Shown: positions 1 to 11,570, counted from the first letter of the stretch. The stretch: 64,000 bases of DNA from Xylocopa sonorina (GCF_050948175.1 NW_027490097.1:62001-126000); one strand, 5' to 3'. Notes: generated from the letters alone by a model not told the origin. Program-made: numbers and translations.

Positions 1-2131
1 TATACATTGTGGAGTGTTATGTATACCTCGTATTCGCTTCAGTGGAATGTAAATGCGACATGTCCATGCAAGGAAATAGAGTTTGCAGATGTCTACGTAT
101 ATTAGCGATAGAGTTCTTATGCTTCTCAAAACGCGATATAGCACCTCATTCATATGTTTCATGATAAGGTATAATATTCATTGCGAAGTGTCATGTATAT
201 CTCGTATTCACTTCAAAAGAATGTAAATGCGACACTTCCATGCTAGGAAATAGCGTTTGCAGATGTCTACGTATCGTAGCAATAGAGTTCTAATGCTTCT
301 CAGAACGCGATATCGCATCTCACTTTTATGTTTCATGATAAGATATAATATTCATTGCGAAGTGTCATGTATACCTCGTATTCACTTCAAAAGGATGTAA
401 ATAAGACACTTCCATGCTAGGAAATAGCGTTTGCAGATGTCTACGTATTGTAGCAATAGATTTCTACTGCTTCTTAAAACGCGATATCGCATCTCACTGC
501 TATGTTTCAATAGAAGATATAATATTCATTGCGAAGTGTCATGTATACCTCGATTTCACTTCACAAGAATGTAAATGCGACACTTCCTTGCTAGGAAATA
601 TTGTTTGCAGATGTCTACGTTTCACAGCAATAGAGTTCTAATGCTTCTTAGAACGCGATATCGCATCTCACTTCTATGTTTCATGATAAGATATAATATT
701 CATTGCGAAGTGTCATGTATACCTCGTACTCACTTCAAAAGAACGTAAATAAGACACTTCCACGCTAGGAAATAGCGTTTGCAGATGTCTACGTATCGTA
801 ACAATAGTGTTCTAATGCTCCTTAAAACGCGATATAGCACCTCACTCCTATGTTTCATGATAAGATATAATATTCATTGCGAAGTGTCATGTATATCTCG
901 CATTCACATCAAAAGAATGTAAATGCGACACTTCCTTGCTAGGAAATAGCATTTGCAGATGTCTACGCATCGTAGGAATAGAGTTCTAATGTTTCTTAAA
1001 ACGAGATGTCGCATTTCATTTCTATGTTGCGTGATAAGGTATAATATTCATTGTGGAGTGTTATGAATACCTCGTATTCACTTCAAAAGAATGTAAATGC
1101 GACACTTCCTTGCTAGGAAATAGCGTTCCCAGATGACCACGTATCGAAAGAATAGTGTTCTAATACTTCTTAAAACGAGATGTCGCATCTCATTTCTATG
1201 TTTCACGATAAGATATAGTATCCATTGCGAAGTGTCATGTATACCTCATATTCACTTCAATGGAATGTAATTGCGACATTTCCTTTCTAGGAAATAGCGT
1301 TTGCAGATGTCTACGTATCGTAGCAATAGAGTTCTAATGCTTCTCAAAACGCGATATAGCACCTCATTCCTATGTTTCATGATAAGATATAATATTCATT
1401 GCGATGTGTCATGTATATCTCGTATTCACTTCAAAAGAATGTAAATGCGACACTTCCATGCTAGGAAATAGCGTTTGCAGATGTCTACGTATCGTAGCAA
1501 TAGAGTTCTAATGCTACTTAAAACGCGATGTCGCATTTCATTTCTATGTTTCGTAATAAGATATAATATTCATTGCGAAGTGTCATGTATACCTCGTATT
1601 AACTTCTAAAGAACGTAAATGCGACACTTCCTTGCTAGGAAATAACATTTGCAGATGTCTACGCATCGCAGGAATAGAGTTCTAATGCTTCTTAAATCGC
1701 GATATCGCATCTCAGTTCTATGTTTCATTATAAGTTATAATATTTATTGCGAAGTGTTATGTATACCTCGTATACACTTCAAATGGATGTAAATGCCACA
1801 CTCCCTTGCTAGGAAATGCGTCTCGAGATGTCTACGTATGGAGGAAATAGAGTTCTAATTCTTCTTAAAACGCGATATGGCTTCTCATTTCTATGTTCCA
1901 TGATATGATGTAATATTCACTGAGAAGTATTATGTTTACCTCGTCTACACTTCAGAAGGATGTAAATGACTTATTTCCTTGCTAGGAAAATGCGTTTCCA
2001 GATATCTACGTATCGAAGCATTAGAGTTCTAGTGCTTCTAAAACGCAATATCGCATCTCATTTCTGGGTTTCAAGATAAGTTATAATATTCATTGCGAAG
2101 TATTATGTATACCTCGACTACACTTCCAAAG
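1..2131 (+). repeat. Satellite block 1, forward, diverged A-type monomers
   Basis: About twelve tandem monomers of roughly 174 bp, recognised by recurring landmarks in the same order: GCGATATCGC-like dyad, TTCATGATAAGATATAATATTCATTGCG-type segment, a CCTCGTATTCACTTC segment, ATGCGACACTTCC, then GCAGATGTCTACGTAT. Most copies are the A class (TCATGTATACCTCG, TTCAAAAGAATG). The block becomes more diverged toward its right edge: the last two or three copies (about 1740-2131) carry shortened segments, extra bases and substitutions. It extends off the left end of the window and stops abruptly in the middle of a monomer at about 2131. Confidence 0.95.
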
Positions 2132-2480
2132 ATACTACCCAGTAATTTGCGGCGTGTTGCGTAGTTTCCCGTAGCCCTTGTTAGTTAAACCCACGTCGAG
2201 ACCATAAATAGACATGCCGTGACTTCAGTATCTCGCGACCTGAGTGTGTGTACTTGGCTAGGCGTAGTCGAGAGGAGGAGCATTTCGAAGTTTCAAGGGT
2301 TGTTCCGCCCCAGGGTTCCCGGGGTCGTGTAGTCTATCCCCTTTGCTACTTTCTGAGCAGCTGGCGCCCAAGAAAAGTTGTACGTGAGCGGATACCTTGG
2401 AACGATAGATCGCTTTAGATTAAAGTACGTTTTACACCTTAAAGCATTTAGATAATTAACCCCTTCGAGCTTCCCTGACT
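2132..2480 (+). other. Non-satellite, LTR-like or promoter-like segment
   Basis: Begins exactly where the satellite stops and is clearly richer in G and C than the AT-rich DNA after it. It has a TATA-like ATAAATA at about 2204-2210, an insect-initiator-like TCAGT at 2225-2229, and a TGGCGCCCAAG string at about 2362-2372 that looks like the start of a retroelement primer-binding site. Together these recall the R-U5-PBS end of an LTR retrotransposon. No matching second LTR, gag or pol frame is visible, so this could be a solo or truncated LTR, or unrelated promoter DNA. The identification is inference from short motifs. Confidence 0.25.
2204..2229 (+). promoter_or_regulatory. Possible core promoter (TATA-like plus initiator-like)
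   Basis: ATAAATA at 2204-2210 is followed by TCAGT at 2225-2229. The order matches an arthropod TATA/initiator pair, but the gap of about 20 bp is slightly short of the usual 25-30 bp. No start codon or long frame follows closely, so if it is real it more likely belongs to a retroelement LTR than to a cellular gene. Confidence 0.2.
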
Positions 2481-3480
2481 TACTATATATAGGTTTCCGT
2501 CACAACTAATAGGAACCATCACTTTACATAGATATATAGAACACACATAGTTTTAAACGTAGAACTGAGAATTTGAGAACTTACGTTGAAACGTTAGTAG
2601 TGAGAAATTCCATCGGATTTCATAGAAACTCAGAACTTACTTGCTATGAAACATAGGCAGATAAGGGCCATCGCGTTGCTTAGAACTTTAGAACTTGCTT
2701 ACTTCAACAAAGATTTCTATTGGCTTCGTCCGTTCTTTTAGAAGAGTTTTTGATAAACCACATACTTTTCACGCTTCTGATATCTTTGAAAGTTCGCGAG
2801 ATGTAATCATTTAAGTTTTAAAATGATTACTTAGTGTGGATTATTATTTAGTAACTCGCTCATAAACGAGTCTGCATAGGATTTAATCTATAAGTTTTTA
2901 AGCCTGGAATTTATGCAGTTATTTGTTATTCACTTATTGCTCAAACGACAAAGATCCTGACCACTTCAAAATGGTTGACTTTCATCAATTTTCTTAAAAA
3001 TTGAAATACTGCCCAACTGCTTGCATTAAAGACTGTAATTAAAGCTTTCGAATCACTTTACCTCTTATAGGTGAATTCTGGAATTGAAATTGAATGTTTG
3101 ACTTTTCTAGCTCCTGTTTAGACATCTTTCTATTGGAATGTTCAAGTATTTTTCATATTCGTAATTATTAAAAATGTTTTACTTGATTCTTTTATTTAAT
3201 ATTTAGAATTTTCTGAGAAATATTTTTTATCGTAATGAACTATATAATTGCAATTATAATTCTTTATGAAGTAATAATAACAGAAAGGTATGTATCCATT
3301 CTTGTAGTTTTGTAAAGAGTATTTAATCTTACTATCTAAAATGAAACATTGAGATCTGTTTACAATCTAATGGAATTTAATTACCTTTTGATTCAAATTC
3401 ACAATGATAATCTTCCATAGTTCAACAATTTTGTGAGCTGTCCTCAGGAATCCGCAGCTCTGTACTTATAAAATGAACGA
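2481..3480. other. AT-rich non-satellite DNA without a recognised gene
   Basis: The sequence is AT-rich and not built from the 174-bp monomer. I see no open frame longer than short chance frames, no tandem repeat and no RNA gene. The part around 3120-3300 is especially A/T-dense. It may be intergenic DNA of the same inserted or transposed segment that carries the decayed gene downstream. Confidence 0.5.
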
Positions 3481-3541
3481 CACAAAGAACAGCCTAACCA
3501 AACGTATTCGAACCGATTTTTCAATACTAATCTTATCATGT

Positions 3542-4483
3542 TTAACTTATGCTGCAAACTATTGAAATGCCCTTCGAAAAGTGTTTATTCACAGTGAAGT
3601 AAACGGTAAGTATTACGCCTTCCACCACTGTTTACAATACGTATGTTTCATTTACTATCAAAACCGTGAGTATTATCGCCTTTCTTTACTCTTTGTAACC
3701 TTCAATGCCTTCATGTTACAGATCGTTAAACTTGCTTTAAAATGCTCTATCGTATTACGGAAGAATGGACATACCAATTCATTTTAAAAAATGAAGGTAA
3801 CCTTCATATGTCCAACATAACTCCACTTACAAAAAAACTATTTTCATCAACGGATGGCCCCTTTGTACTGTGCAATTTTATATTAGCAAAAACTTCTATG
3901 AAACTTATAGTTTCGTGGATATCTGAGGTGCTAATTATTACTGCCCCACCCTGTATATTGCTATGGATGTGTCCAACAAGGCAACGATGAACAGAGTTAA
4001 ATTTAATATTATGATGTTTATTATTTTACTTATAGTATATTTGTTTTTCTGGAATTTTGCCAAAAAACAATGTTCACGATGTCGACAGATGAATATATTT
4101 GCCTTAGAATTACAAGAGCCAACAATTTCGAAAGTAGAATATTACTTTACTTCGCTAACCGAATCATTGCAAACGTTAAGTAAAGTGCGTGCCTTTCAAA
4201 ACAGTCAGATGCAAATTACGATGCAACGTTTCCAAGAAATGGTACGTGCCACTGTTTTTTAATTTCCGTTTATTTAATCAAAGGAAATTTAATTGAAATA
4301 TCCGCAAAATTTGAGGACAAAAAGTTATTGTAATTTTACGCAACATATATGATGGTGATAAAGGATAAGTATACGGAACTGAAAATGGAAAGTAGCGAGC
4401 AGAAAAAGAAACTGATGGAGCTACAAAGTAGATTGATACATCCGTCAAATGATGATTCTAGGTTAATAAAATCTGTTAATTAA
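3542..4483 (+). pseudogene. Probable decayed gene with an RNF212/Zip3-like RING C-terminal segment
   Basis: I see a set of exon-like pieces. One ends in a good donor at 3605/3606 (GTAAGT) and pairs with a pyrimidine-rich acceptor ending at 3721. A frame from 3963 to 4241 (93 codons) ends at a donor (GTACGT at 4242) and can be joined in phase to 4364-4483 (39 codons and a stop) over a 122-bp intron with a weak acceptor. The 3963 frame starts with a hydrophobic stretch (about residues 15-32). It then has C-S-R-C (about residues 37-40), an acidic/hydrophobic linker ending in EYYF, and an AFQNSQMQ segment, followed in the next exon by a lysine/glutamate-rich coiled-coil-like piece. RING proteins of the RNF212/Zip3/Vilya type, which act in meiotic crossover control, end their RING with a C-x2-C, then a hydrophobic linker, an FQ motif and a coiled coil. 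The upstream RING cysteines are not continuous in any one frame, so I infer a pseudogene. An unrelated small coiled-coil gene is the alternative. Confidence 0.35.
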
Positions 4484-6279
4484 AGAACTATTGCAAAAAT
4501 CAGGTATAATCAATATTACTTCTGCTCAAAGGCTATAATAGAATTGGACCGAAATGGGTACAAAACAGGCAATTATATCTATACGTTCTATTCTATGCAA
4601 AGGCAAATATTTCAAAGAGAAAAGATGTGTTACTTACAAATTGCTTATGTTCCTAGATATCTCACTAATTCAGGCTTCTTGTCTTGTAGAACTTATCATT
4701 CGTGTAACATGTAAAGGGGTCGAAGAATAATAAAAGATTTTTATATTTCATAGCCTCACTTGATACGTCGATTGGATCACGTAAAATATCGGACATTAAT
4801 TGCATCTACATCTTCAGACCTTAAATATATAATTGCAACAACATATTTAATAGCGTTTTAATAACATTTTTTTAATTGTTTATATCTATGTCTAATAAAT
4901 ATATATTAATCGAATAAGTTGCTTTACCAAAGAATAAAAGTATCTGAGGCTTACAAATCGGAGCATTACATAACAAACGTGCATCGCATATATAATATTA
5001 CATGTAACAAAAGATGAAGACCAAAAAGATCGTACATAAGTTGAATCCACAATGCGGTCATAGAGATACAGAAACGGCAAAAATTCCAAACAATAATTTA
5101 AAAAATTCAAAAAGGGGGGAGTGAAAATCCATCTCCTTGACGATGATAAGGAACAAGTCTGCCTCATGCACTACAATATCCCAAACAGCCAGCGATTGGC
5201 ACGCCAATGACAACGGATGGAACGAATTCCGTGACAGAACTGTGCTAACAAAGTGCTCCTACTCAGCTTTCGAAATGGCATACTGTTAGTACTGGGGCGG
5301 CATTCGTATCACGGCACTATTAAAGCACCGAGATATAGCACACGGGCTACACGGCCGTGACAATGACACTATCAGCTCACCATAGCTACACGCGTGGTTG
5401 TGGCGTAGGCTGACATTTACTAATGGGGAAGCTGTTTCCATAAAAATTATAAGCAAATATGAAAAATGACTAAACTGTGCAATTTATTTATTTTGATTCC
5501 AAAATAGATACACCGGCACAAAACAAAGATATAAGAACTCGATTTTATTATTTTCTATAAACTAGCTCGATAGGGCGATTTTTTCCATAAAGTCGATAAT
5601 TACTTTGTCATAAAAATATATACACTTATTTTATATATATTTTCTTCAATTTATTGTTACAAATTCATGCAATTGAGGGTTACATTAAATACGATGACAG
5701 CATGTTATTTCAAAAATTACACAAGGCGAAGTTAGGGACGCAACACCATGAATTTTCATTTTATAAGTAATATTTTTTTATAAATAATATTTTTAGTCTA
5801 TGACGGATTGAAAGAAATATATACGACTCGCTCAATAACTATAAATATATGAAAACGACCATCAAAATATCTATCAATACTCATATGCTGAACATCTACT
5901 GACATCTAACGGTTCTAATTTGTATGAAAGCACAGGTTCTCCAATGCCAAATGTGATCCTGCGTCATTGCTGAGGAGATTCATGAATGGAGCGATGATAC
6001 GCGTGTCACCATGGTGCTGGTTCTGCGCGATTCGCTTGTATAGAACGTGCTGGTAACACGTTCTGGCATTTTAGTCAACGAATCCGGTCACAGATAACTA
6101 CGAATCAGTTGACACTCCTCGGAAGTGGCAATATAGTGCCGGCATGATGTCGCTACCATCTTGCCGTTTGTTATCTGGGATGCTTTTTAGTGCATTATTC
6201 GGAATTGAATTTGAACACATAGCTACTTAATCGCTAATTTGTATGTACTGTGACGTGGTGAAGTCACAAGGTTCGCTCA
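4484..6279. other. Mostly AT-rich non-satellite DNA, no gene recognised
   Basis: No convincing coding frame. A minus-strand frame of 91 codons at 4892-5167 has no recognisable domain and is probably chance. Two sub-segments are less AT-rich than their surroundings, about 5160-5420 and 5930-6200. Their edges could mark fragments of old transposable elements, but I see no terminal repeats or protein similarity. A perfect 10-bp palindrome (CACGGCCGTG) lies at about 5359-5368. The stretch about 5440-5870 is strongly A/T-rich. Confidence 0.45.
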
Positions 6280-6302
6280 CCCCCCCCCCCCCCCCCCCCC
6301 CC
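6280..6302 (+). repeat. Poly-C run of 23
   Basis: A mononucleotide run of 23 C (a G-run on the minus strand). Runs of this length can form G-quadruplex or i-motif structures and are unstable in replication and in sequencing, so the exact length is uncertain. Confidence 0.9.
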
Positions 6303-6716
6303 TGCTTCGGTTAGACTAGCTCACAGATCACAACCCATGCGAGAAGAGCGACACGGACCATCGCGATTGCTGTATTTGCCAGGAGCGTGAAATACACGAT
6401 GGTAGAATATTCCCCCCCCCCCCCCCCCAACCGTTCGTTTCTCTCTCTCCGTTCTACGGATTAGACTGGCGAGCTGATGGAAGAAGCGACACATAAGACG
6501 CCCATTCGGCGGATAATAAGACCGCAGGTTCGCGGTAGGGCTGTGCGCCGAGGTAGCGTGACGGGCTCGACGGTGGAGGAGTCGGGAAGTGAACAAGAAG
6601 AGACCCTGAAGCCCGAAGGATAGGATCCAGAGCTCCGCAAAAATAAGACCGCTGCCATAGTCCATGGAGACAAACAGGATGGATCCCGGGTGTGAGACGG
6701 ACCTCTACCCCTCCCC
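6303..6716. other. GC-richer non-satellite segment with imperfect repeat
   Basis: This segment lies between the poly-C runs and the inverted satellite. Two related sub-segments (about 6310-6350 and 6450-6500) share TTAGACT and GCGACAC strings. Overlapping minus-strand frames of 85 and 114 codons (6461-6718, 6321-6665) read through the poly-C run as glycine or in other frames, lack known domains and cross the repeat. I do not treat them as genes. Base composition contrasts sharply with the AT-rich DNA to the left. Confidence 0.4.
6412..6428 (+). repeat. Poly-C run of 17
   Basis: Second long C run, about 110 bases after the first. Each run is followed by a related stretch: a GRTTAGACT-like string and then an AAGAGCGACAC/AAGAAGCGACAC string. 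The pair is probably a diverged tandem duplication of a unit that includes the C run. Confidence 0.85.
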
Positions 6717-9700
6717 ATTAGAACTCTATTGCTTCAATACGTAGACATCTTGAAACGCTATTCCCTAGCAAGGAAGTGTTGCATTTACATTCTTTTGAAG
6801 TGTAGACGAGGATACATAACACTCCACAAAGAATATTATATCTTGTCACGAAACATAGAAATGAAATGCGTCATCTCGTTTTAAGAAGCATTAGAACACT
6901 ATTGCTACGATACGTAGACATCTGCAAACGCTATTTCCGAGCATGGAAGTGTCGCATTTACATTCTTTTGAAGTGAATACGAGGTATACATGACACATCG
7001 GAATGAATATTATATCTTATCATGAAACATAGGAATGAGTTGCGATATCGCGTTTTGAGAAGCATTAGAATACCATTGCTTCGATACGTAGACATCTGCA
7101 AACGCTATTTCCGAGCATGGAAGTGTCGCATTTACATTCTTTTGAAGTGAATACGAGGTATACATGACACATCGGAATGAATATTATATCTTATCATGAA
7201 ACATAGGAATGAGTTGCGATATCGCGTTTTGAGAAGCATTAGAATACCATTGCTTCGATACGTAGACATCTGCAAACAATATTTCCTAGCAAGGAAGTGT
7301 TGCATTTACATTCTTTTGAAGTGAATACGTGTTATACATGACACTTCGCAATGAATATTATGTCTTATCATGAAACATAGGAATGGGGTGCTATATAGCG
7401 TTTTGAGAAGCATCAGAACTCTATTGCTAATATACGTAGACTTCTAGAAACTCTATTTCCTAGCAAGGAAATGTCACATTTACATTCCATTGAAGTGAAT
7501 ACGAGGTATACATGGCACTTCGCAATGGATATTATATCTTACCATGAAACATAGAAGAGAGATGCTATATCGCGTTTTAGGAAGCATTAGAACTCTATTG
7601 CTGCGATACGTAGACATCTGCAAACGCTATTTCCTAGCATGGAAGTGTCGCATTTACATTCTTTTGAAGTGAGTACGAGATATACATGACACTTCGCAAT
7701 GAATATTATATATTATCATGAAACATAGGAATGAGCTGCTATATTGCGTTTTGAGAAGCATTAGAACTCTATTGCTAATATACGTAGACATCTGCAAAAA
7801 ATATTTCCTACCATGGAAATGTCGCACTTACATTCCATTGAAGTGAATACGAGGTATACATAACATTACACTATGAATATTATATCTAATTACGAAACAT
7901 AGAAATGAAATACGACATCTCTCTTTAAGAAGCATTAGAGCTCTATTGCTACGATACGTAGACATCTGCAAACGCTATTTCCTAGCATGCAAGTGTCGCA
8001 TTTACATTCTTTTGAAGTGAATACGAGATATACATGACACTTCGCAATGAATATTATGTCTTATCATGAAACATAGGAATGTGGTGCTATATCGCGTTTT
8101 GAGATGCATTAGAACTCTGTTGCTAATATACGTAGACATCTGCAAACTCTATTTCCTACCATGGAAACGTCGCACTTACATTCCATTGAAGTGAATACGA
8201 GGTATACATAAAATTACACAATGAATATTATATCTTATTACGAAACATAGAAATGAAATACGACATCTCGCTTTAAGAAGCATTAGTACTCTATTGCTGT
8301 GATACGTAGACATCTGCAAACGCTATTTCCTAGCATGGAAGTGTCGCATTTACATTCTTTTGAAGTGAATACGAGGTATACATGACACTTCGCAATGAAT
8401 ATTATATCTTATCATGAAACATAGAAGTGAGATACGATATCGCGTTTTAAGAAGCATAAGAACACTCTTGCTACGATACGTAGACATCTGCAAACGCTAT
8501 TTCCTAGCAATGAAGGGTCGCACTTACATTCTTTTGAAGTGAATACGAGGTATTATGACACTTCGCGAAGAATATTATATCTTATCTCGAAACATAGAAG
8601 TGAGATGCGATATCGCGATTTAAGAAGCATTAGAACTCTATTGCTACGATACGTAGACATCTGCAAACGCTATATCCTAGCATGGAAGTGTCGCATTTAC
8701 ATTTTTTTGAAGTGAATACGAGGTATACATGACACTTCGCAATGAATATTATATCTTATCATGAAACCTAGAAGTGATATGCGATATCGCGTTTTAAGAA
8801 GCATTAGAACTCTATTGCTACGATACGTGGACATCTGCAAGCGCTACTTCCTAGCATGCAATTGTCGCATTTACATTCTTTTGAAGTGAATACGAGGTAT
8901 ACATGACACTCCGCAATGAATGTTATACCTTATCATGAAACATAGAAATGAGATGCGATATCGCGATTTAAGAAGCGCTATAACTCTATTGCTACGATGC
9001 GTAGTCATCTGGAAATGTTATTTCCTAGCAAGGAAGTGTCGCATTTACATTCTTTTGAAGTGAATACGAGGTATACATAACACTCCACAATGAATATTAT
9101 ATCTTATCACGAAACATAGAAATGAAATGCGGCATCTCGTTTTAAGAAGCATTAGAACTCTATTGCTACGATACGTAGACATCTGCAAACGCTATTTCCT
9201 AGCATGGAAGTGCTTTATTTACATTCTTTTGAAGTGAATACGAGGTATACATGACACTTCGCAATGAATATTATATCTTATCATGAAACATAGAAGTGAG
9301 ATGCGATATCGCGTTCTAAGAAGCATTAGAACTCTATTGCTACGATACGTAGACATCTGCAAACGCTATTTCCTAGCATGGAAGTGTCGCATTTACGTTC
9401 CATTGATGTGAATACGAGGTATACATAATACTTCGCAATAAATATTATATTTTATAATGAAACATAGAAGTGAGATGCGATATCGCGTTCTAAGAAGCAT
9501 TAGAACACTATTGCTACGATACGTAGACATCTGCAAACGCTCTTTCCTAGCATGGAAGTGTCGCATTTACATTCTTTTGAAGTGAGTACGAGATATACAT
9601 GACACTTCGCACCGAGTATTATATCTTATCATGCAACTTAGGAATGAGTTGCAATATCGCGTTTTGAGAAGCATTAGAACTCCGTTGCTACGATACTTAG

Positions 9701-10110
9701 ACATCTGCAATCGCTATTTCCTAGCATGTAGGTATCGCATTTACATTCATTTGAAGTGTAGACGAGATATACATAACACTGCACAATGAATATTACATCT
9801 TATCATGGAACATAGAAATGAGATGCGATATCGCGTTTTAGAAAACATTAGAACTCTATTGTTTCGATACGTAGACATCTGGAAACGTAATTTCCTAGAA
9901 AGGAAGGGTAGCATTTACATTCTCTTGAGAGGAATACGATGTATACATGACACTTCGCAATGAATATTATATCTTATGATGAAACATAGAAATGAGATGC
10001 GATATGGCGATTCAAGAAGCATTAGAGCTCTATTTCTTCGATATGTAGATATCTGTAAACCTTATTTCCTAGCAAGGAAGTGCCGCATTTACATTCTTTT
10101 GATGTGAATA
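6717..10110 (-). repeat. Satellite block 2, inverted, about 19.5 monomers
   Basis: The same 174-bp family as the flanking arrays but in reverse orientation: landmarks appear as their reverse complements (CATTTACATTC, GTAGACATCTGCAAACGC, GAAACATAGAAATGAGATGCG). It starts at about 6717 in the CATTAGAACTC part of the monomer and ends at about 10110 in the GTGAATACGA part. Most copies are A class. Copies at both edges (about 6800 and 9760) carry the B-like GTGTAGACGAG variant. It contains a near-exact single-monomer tandem duplication at about 6910-7257 and a dimeric subclass with GCTAATATACG at about 7426, 7774 and 8122. Confidence 0.95.
6910..7257 (-). repeat. Recent one-monomer tandem duplication
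   Basis: Two adjacent monomers share private variants (TTTCCGAGCATGG, ACACATCGGAATG, ATTAGAATACCATTGCTTCG) spaced exactly 174 bp apart; for example CCGAG is at 6937 and 7111. Identity looks near complete except at the left edge, which indicates a recent duplication inside the otherwise diverged inverted block. Confidence 0.8.
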
Positions 10111-10680
10111 CGATTTATCACGTCCGGTGAAATTATTTTCCGTTGCTCCTGAGGCTTTACGACACAGGCCTATTTTTCGGTAATTCGGTCCGCGGGAACG
10201 CGTTAGGACCGGGTCCGACAATTTCGGCTGACACGACACTAGCGAAAACACTCGCGATAATAAGGGAATGAACCTACCTTTCGATGACTTCTCTCTCGAT
10301 TTGTACGTAGAAACGGCGTGGAGGATCGTTTGCTGGGATCGTAGCGAATTTCGTTCTGTTGGCTGCTACGGAAATCTCGATCAGTCGCCAGCGAAGAGGA
10401 GGACGGCGGTCGGAATTCAGCGATGATGCTGGATGTGGCATAATCGGCGTGATACGTCGTGGTGTCTGGATCGGATGCGTCGACGGTCGCTTCGGAAAGC
10501 GGCGTCTGGGCTGGTGCGAAGGCAGGTCGCTGGTATACGAGGACTCTCGGAACACCCTCCAAATATTTACGCACAAGTGATCGTATGAAATTCTTCCTAC
10601 TCGCACGTCGCGTTCTTCGCAAACCACGAAGCACGATTCATTCACCAGGTTTTTCTGTACTTTCGACTAAGATCTGAGGG
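10111..10680 (-). other. Non-satellite island, unidentified minus-strand open frames
   Basis: This moderately GC-rich island follows the inverted satellite directly. The longest minus-strand frame (10634 down to 10239, 131 codons) starts with an arginine-rich stretch (about residues 3-25). A proline/serine-rich middle follows, with no transmembrane segment or motif that I recognise. A second overlapping frame (10645-10274) and a plus-strand frame (10359-10580) are open over the same DNA, as expected from its low AT content. Neither frame can be tied to a known retroelement or host family. It may be a fragment of an untranslated region or retroelement. Coding status is doubtful. Confidence 0.25.
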
Positions 10681-11030
10681 ATAAGCGGCGGTCTCAACGT
10701 CACAAAGCCGATTTCTATACTCCTTCAATTTGATGAAGATCAACCCCAGTTGCATGGAAGAACCCGTGGAAGAATTCGTAGTTAAATGTAATGTTAAAAG
10801 TAGAACTAGTATTATAAACACTTGATAAAATTAATGGATGTGGAAATAGTATACTTGGTAAAAGAACTTGTACTTGGATAAAGTAAAAGTAAAAATAAAA
10901 TATATTCTAGGTTTAAAGTATACAAGAACTGGAATTATTCTAAGACTAAGACTAAGTTAAAATGGAAATAGAAATACGATGCCTGAACCCCACATTGAGG
11001 TGGCTAACGATCTAGAACTAGAAGTTTCGA
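10681..11030. other. AT-rich stretch with purine-rich low complexity
   Basis: No open frame of note. From about 10780 to 10970 the plus strand is a run of short A-rich words (AAGTAAAAGT, AAAATAAAATAT, and CTAAGACTAAGACTAAG repeated at about 10938-10956). This simple-sequence DNA links two GC-rich patches. Confidence 0.5.
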
Positions 11031-11260
11031 CTCCTCGGTAGGAGATCTCGAGTCAGAGTGTGTGCTCTGGAGACGCGTCTCTGACCTCCTCGGTTCGCGG
11101 GGCGCTACGGTCGCGGACTCTCGTGGTAGGGAGATCGCGGTCCCGCGAGTGGGGGACTCGCGTTTCGAGGCGGAGAGCGCGCGGTCCAGCGAGTGGGGAC
11201 CCGCGGCTCGTGGTGGGGCTAGCGGCGCATGCCGCTGGCCGGACGCATCTTACTTAGTGT
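11030..11260. other. Very GC-rich patch with 44-bp-spaced repeat
   Basis: Strikingly GC- and CpG-rich compared with everything else in the window. Two related 26-bp copies (both begin GCGGTCC and contain GCGAGTGGGG) lie at about 11137-11162 and 11181-11206, 44 bp apart. Plus-strand frames of 65 and 92 codons here (11060-11257, 11062-11340) overlap in different frames and are arginine/serine-rich, which points to composition rather than coding. It could be part of a retroelement LTR or an unmethylated CpG-rich island. Confidence 0.4.
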
Positions 11261-11378
11261 TACTTAGATATAGGAATTCTTATATACGCGTCATGATATG
11301 GTATGTATGTCCTAGCTTAGAAGTAACATATAGGTTCTAGCAGATCCTGTTCCCGGAATTGGAAAAGACCCCATTCAG
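11261..11378. other. Short spacer between GC-rich patches
   Basis: About 120 bp of mixed composition with no gene, repeat or signal that I can support. Confidence 0.5.
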
Positions 11379-11410
11379 GTGATGGGCTGCGGCTACGTCT
11401 TCCTGCAGGA

Positions 11411-11570
11411 CGGAATCCTCGGTGTGAGGGAGATAGGGCTGCCCGTCCTTGGTGCGGGCGAGACAGGTATACTCGGTGGTGCGAGTGAGACACTGATGCC
11501 CGGTACGAGCAAGACAGGTATACTCGGCGGTGCGAGTGAGGTAGCGGAACTCGGTGTGAGTGAGCGCGTG
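11411..11570. repeat. 51-bp minisatellite, about 2.5-3 imperfect copies
   Basis: GACAGGTATACTCGG occurs at 11462 and again at 11513, each followed by a (T/C)GGTGCGAGTGAG string, giving a 51-bp period. Degenerate copies (GGTGTGAGGGAG upstream, GGTGTGAGTGAG downstream) extend it on both sides. Because 51 is divisible by three, both strands stay open here: plus frame 11379-11723 with a repeated TGILGGASE motif, and minus frame 11712-11317 with a repeated HRVYLS motif. I have no independent reason to call either a gene. Confidence 0.75.

Noticed and set aside
414..641. Plus-strand 75-codon frame in block 1
   Set aside because: It lies wholly inside diverged satellite monomers and shows the same internal repeat as the surrounding DNA.
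4892..5167. Minus-strand 91-codon frame
   Set aside because: No start context, domain or splice support; an AT-rich chance frame with a low-complexity end.
6321..6718. Overlapping minus-strand frames across the poly-C run
   Set aside because: Both depend on translating a homopolymer or GC-rich repeats, and each contradicts the other's frame.
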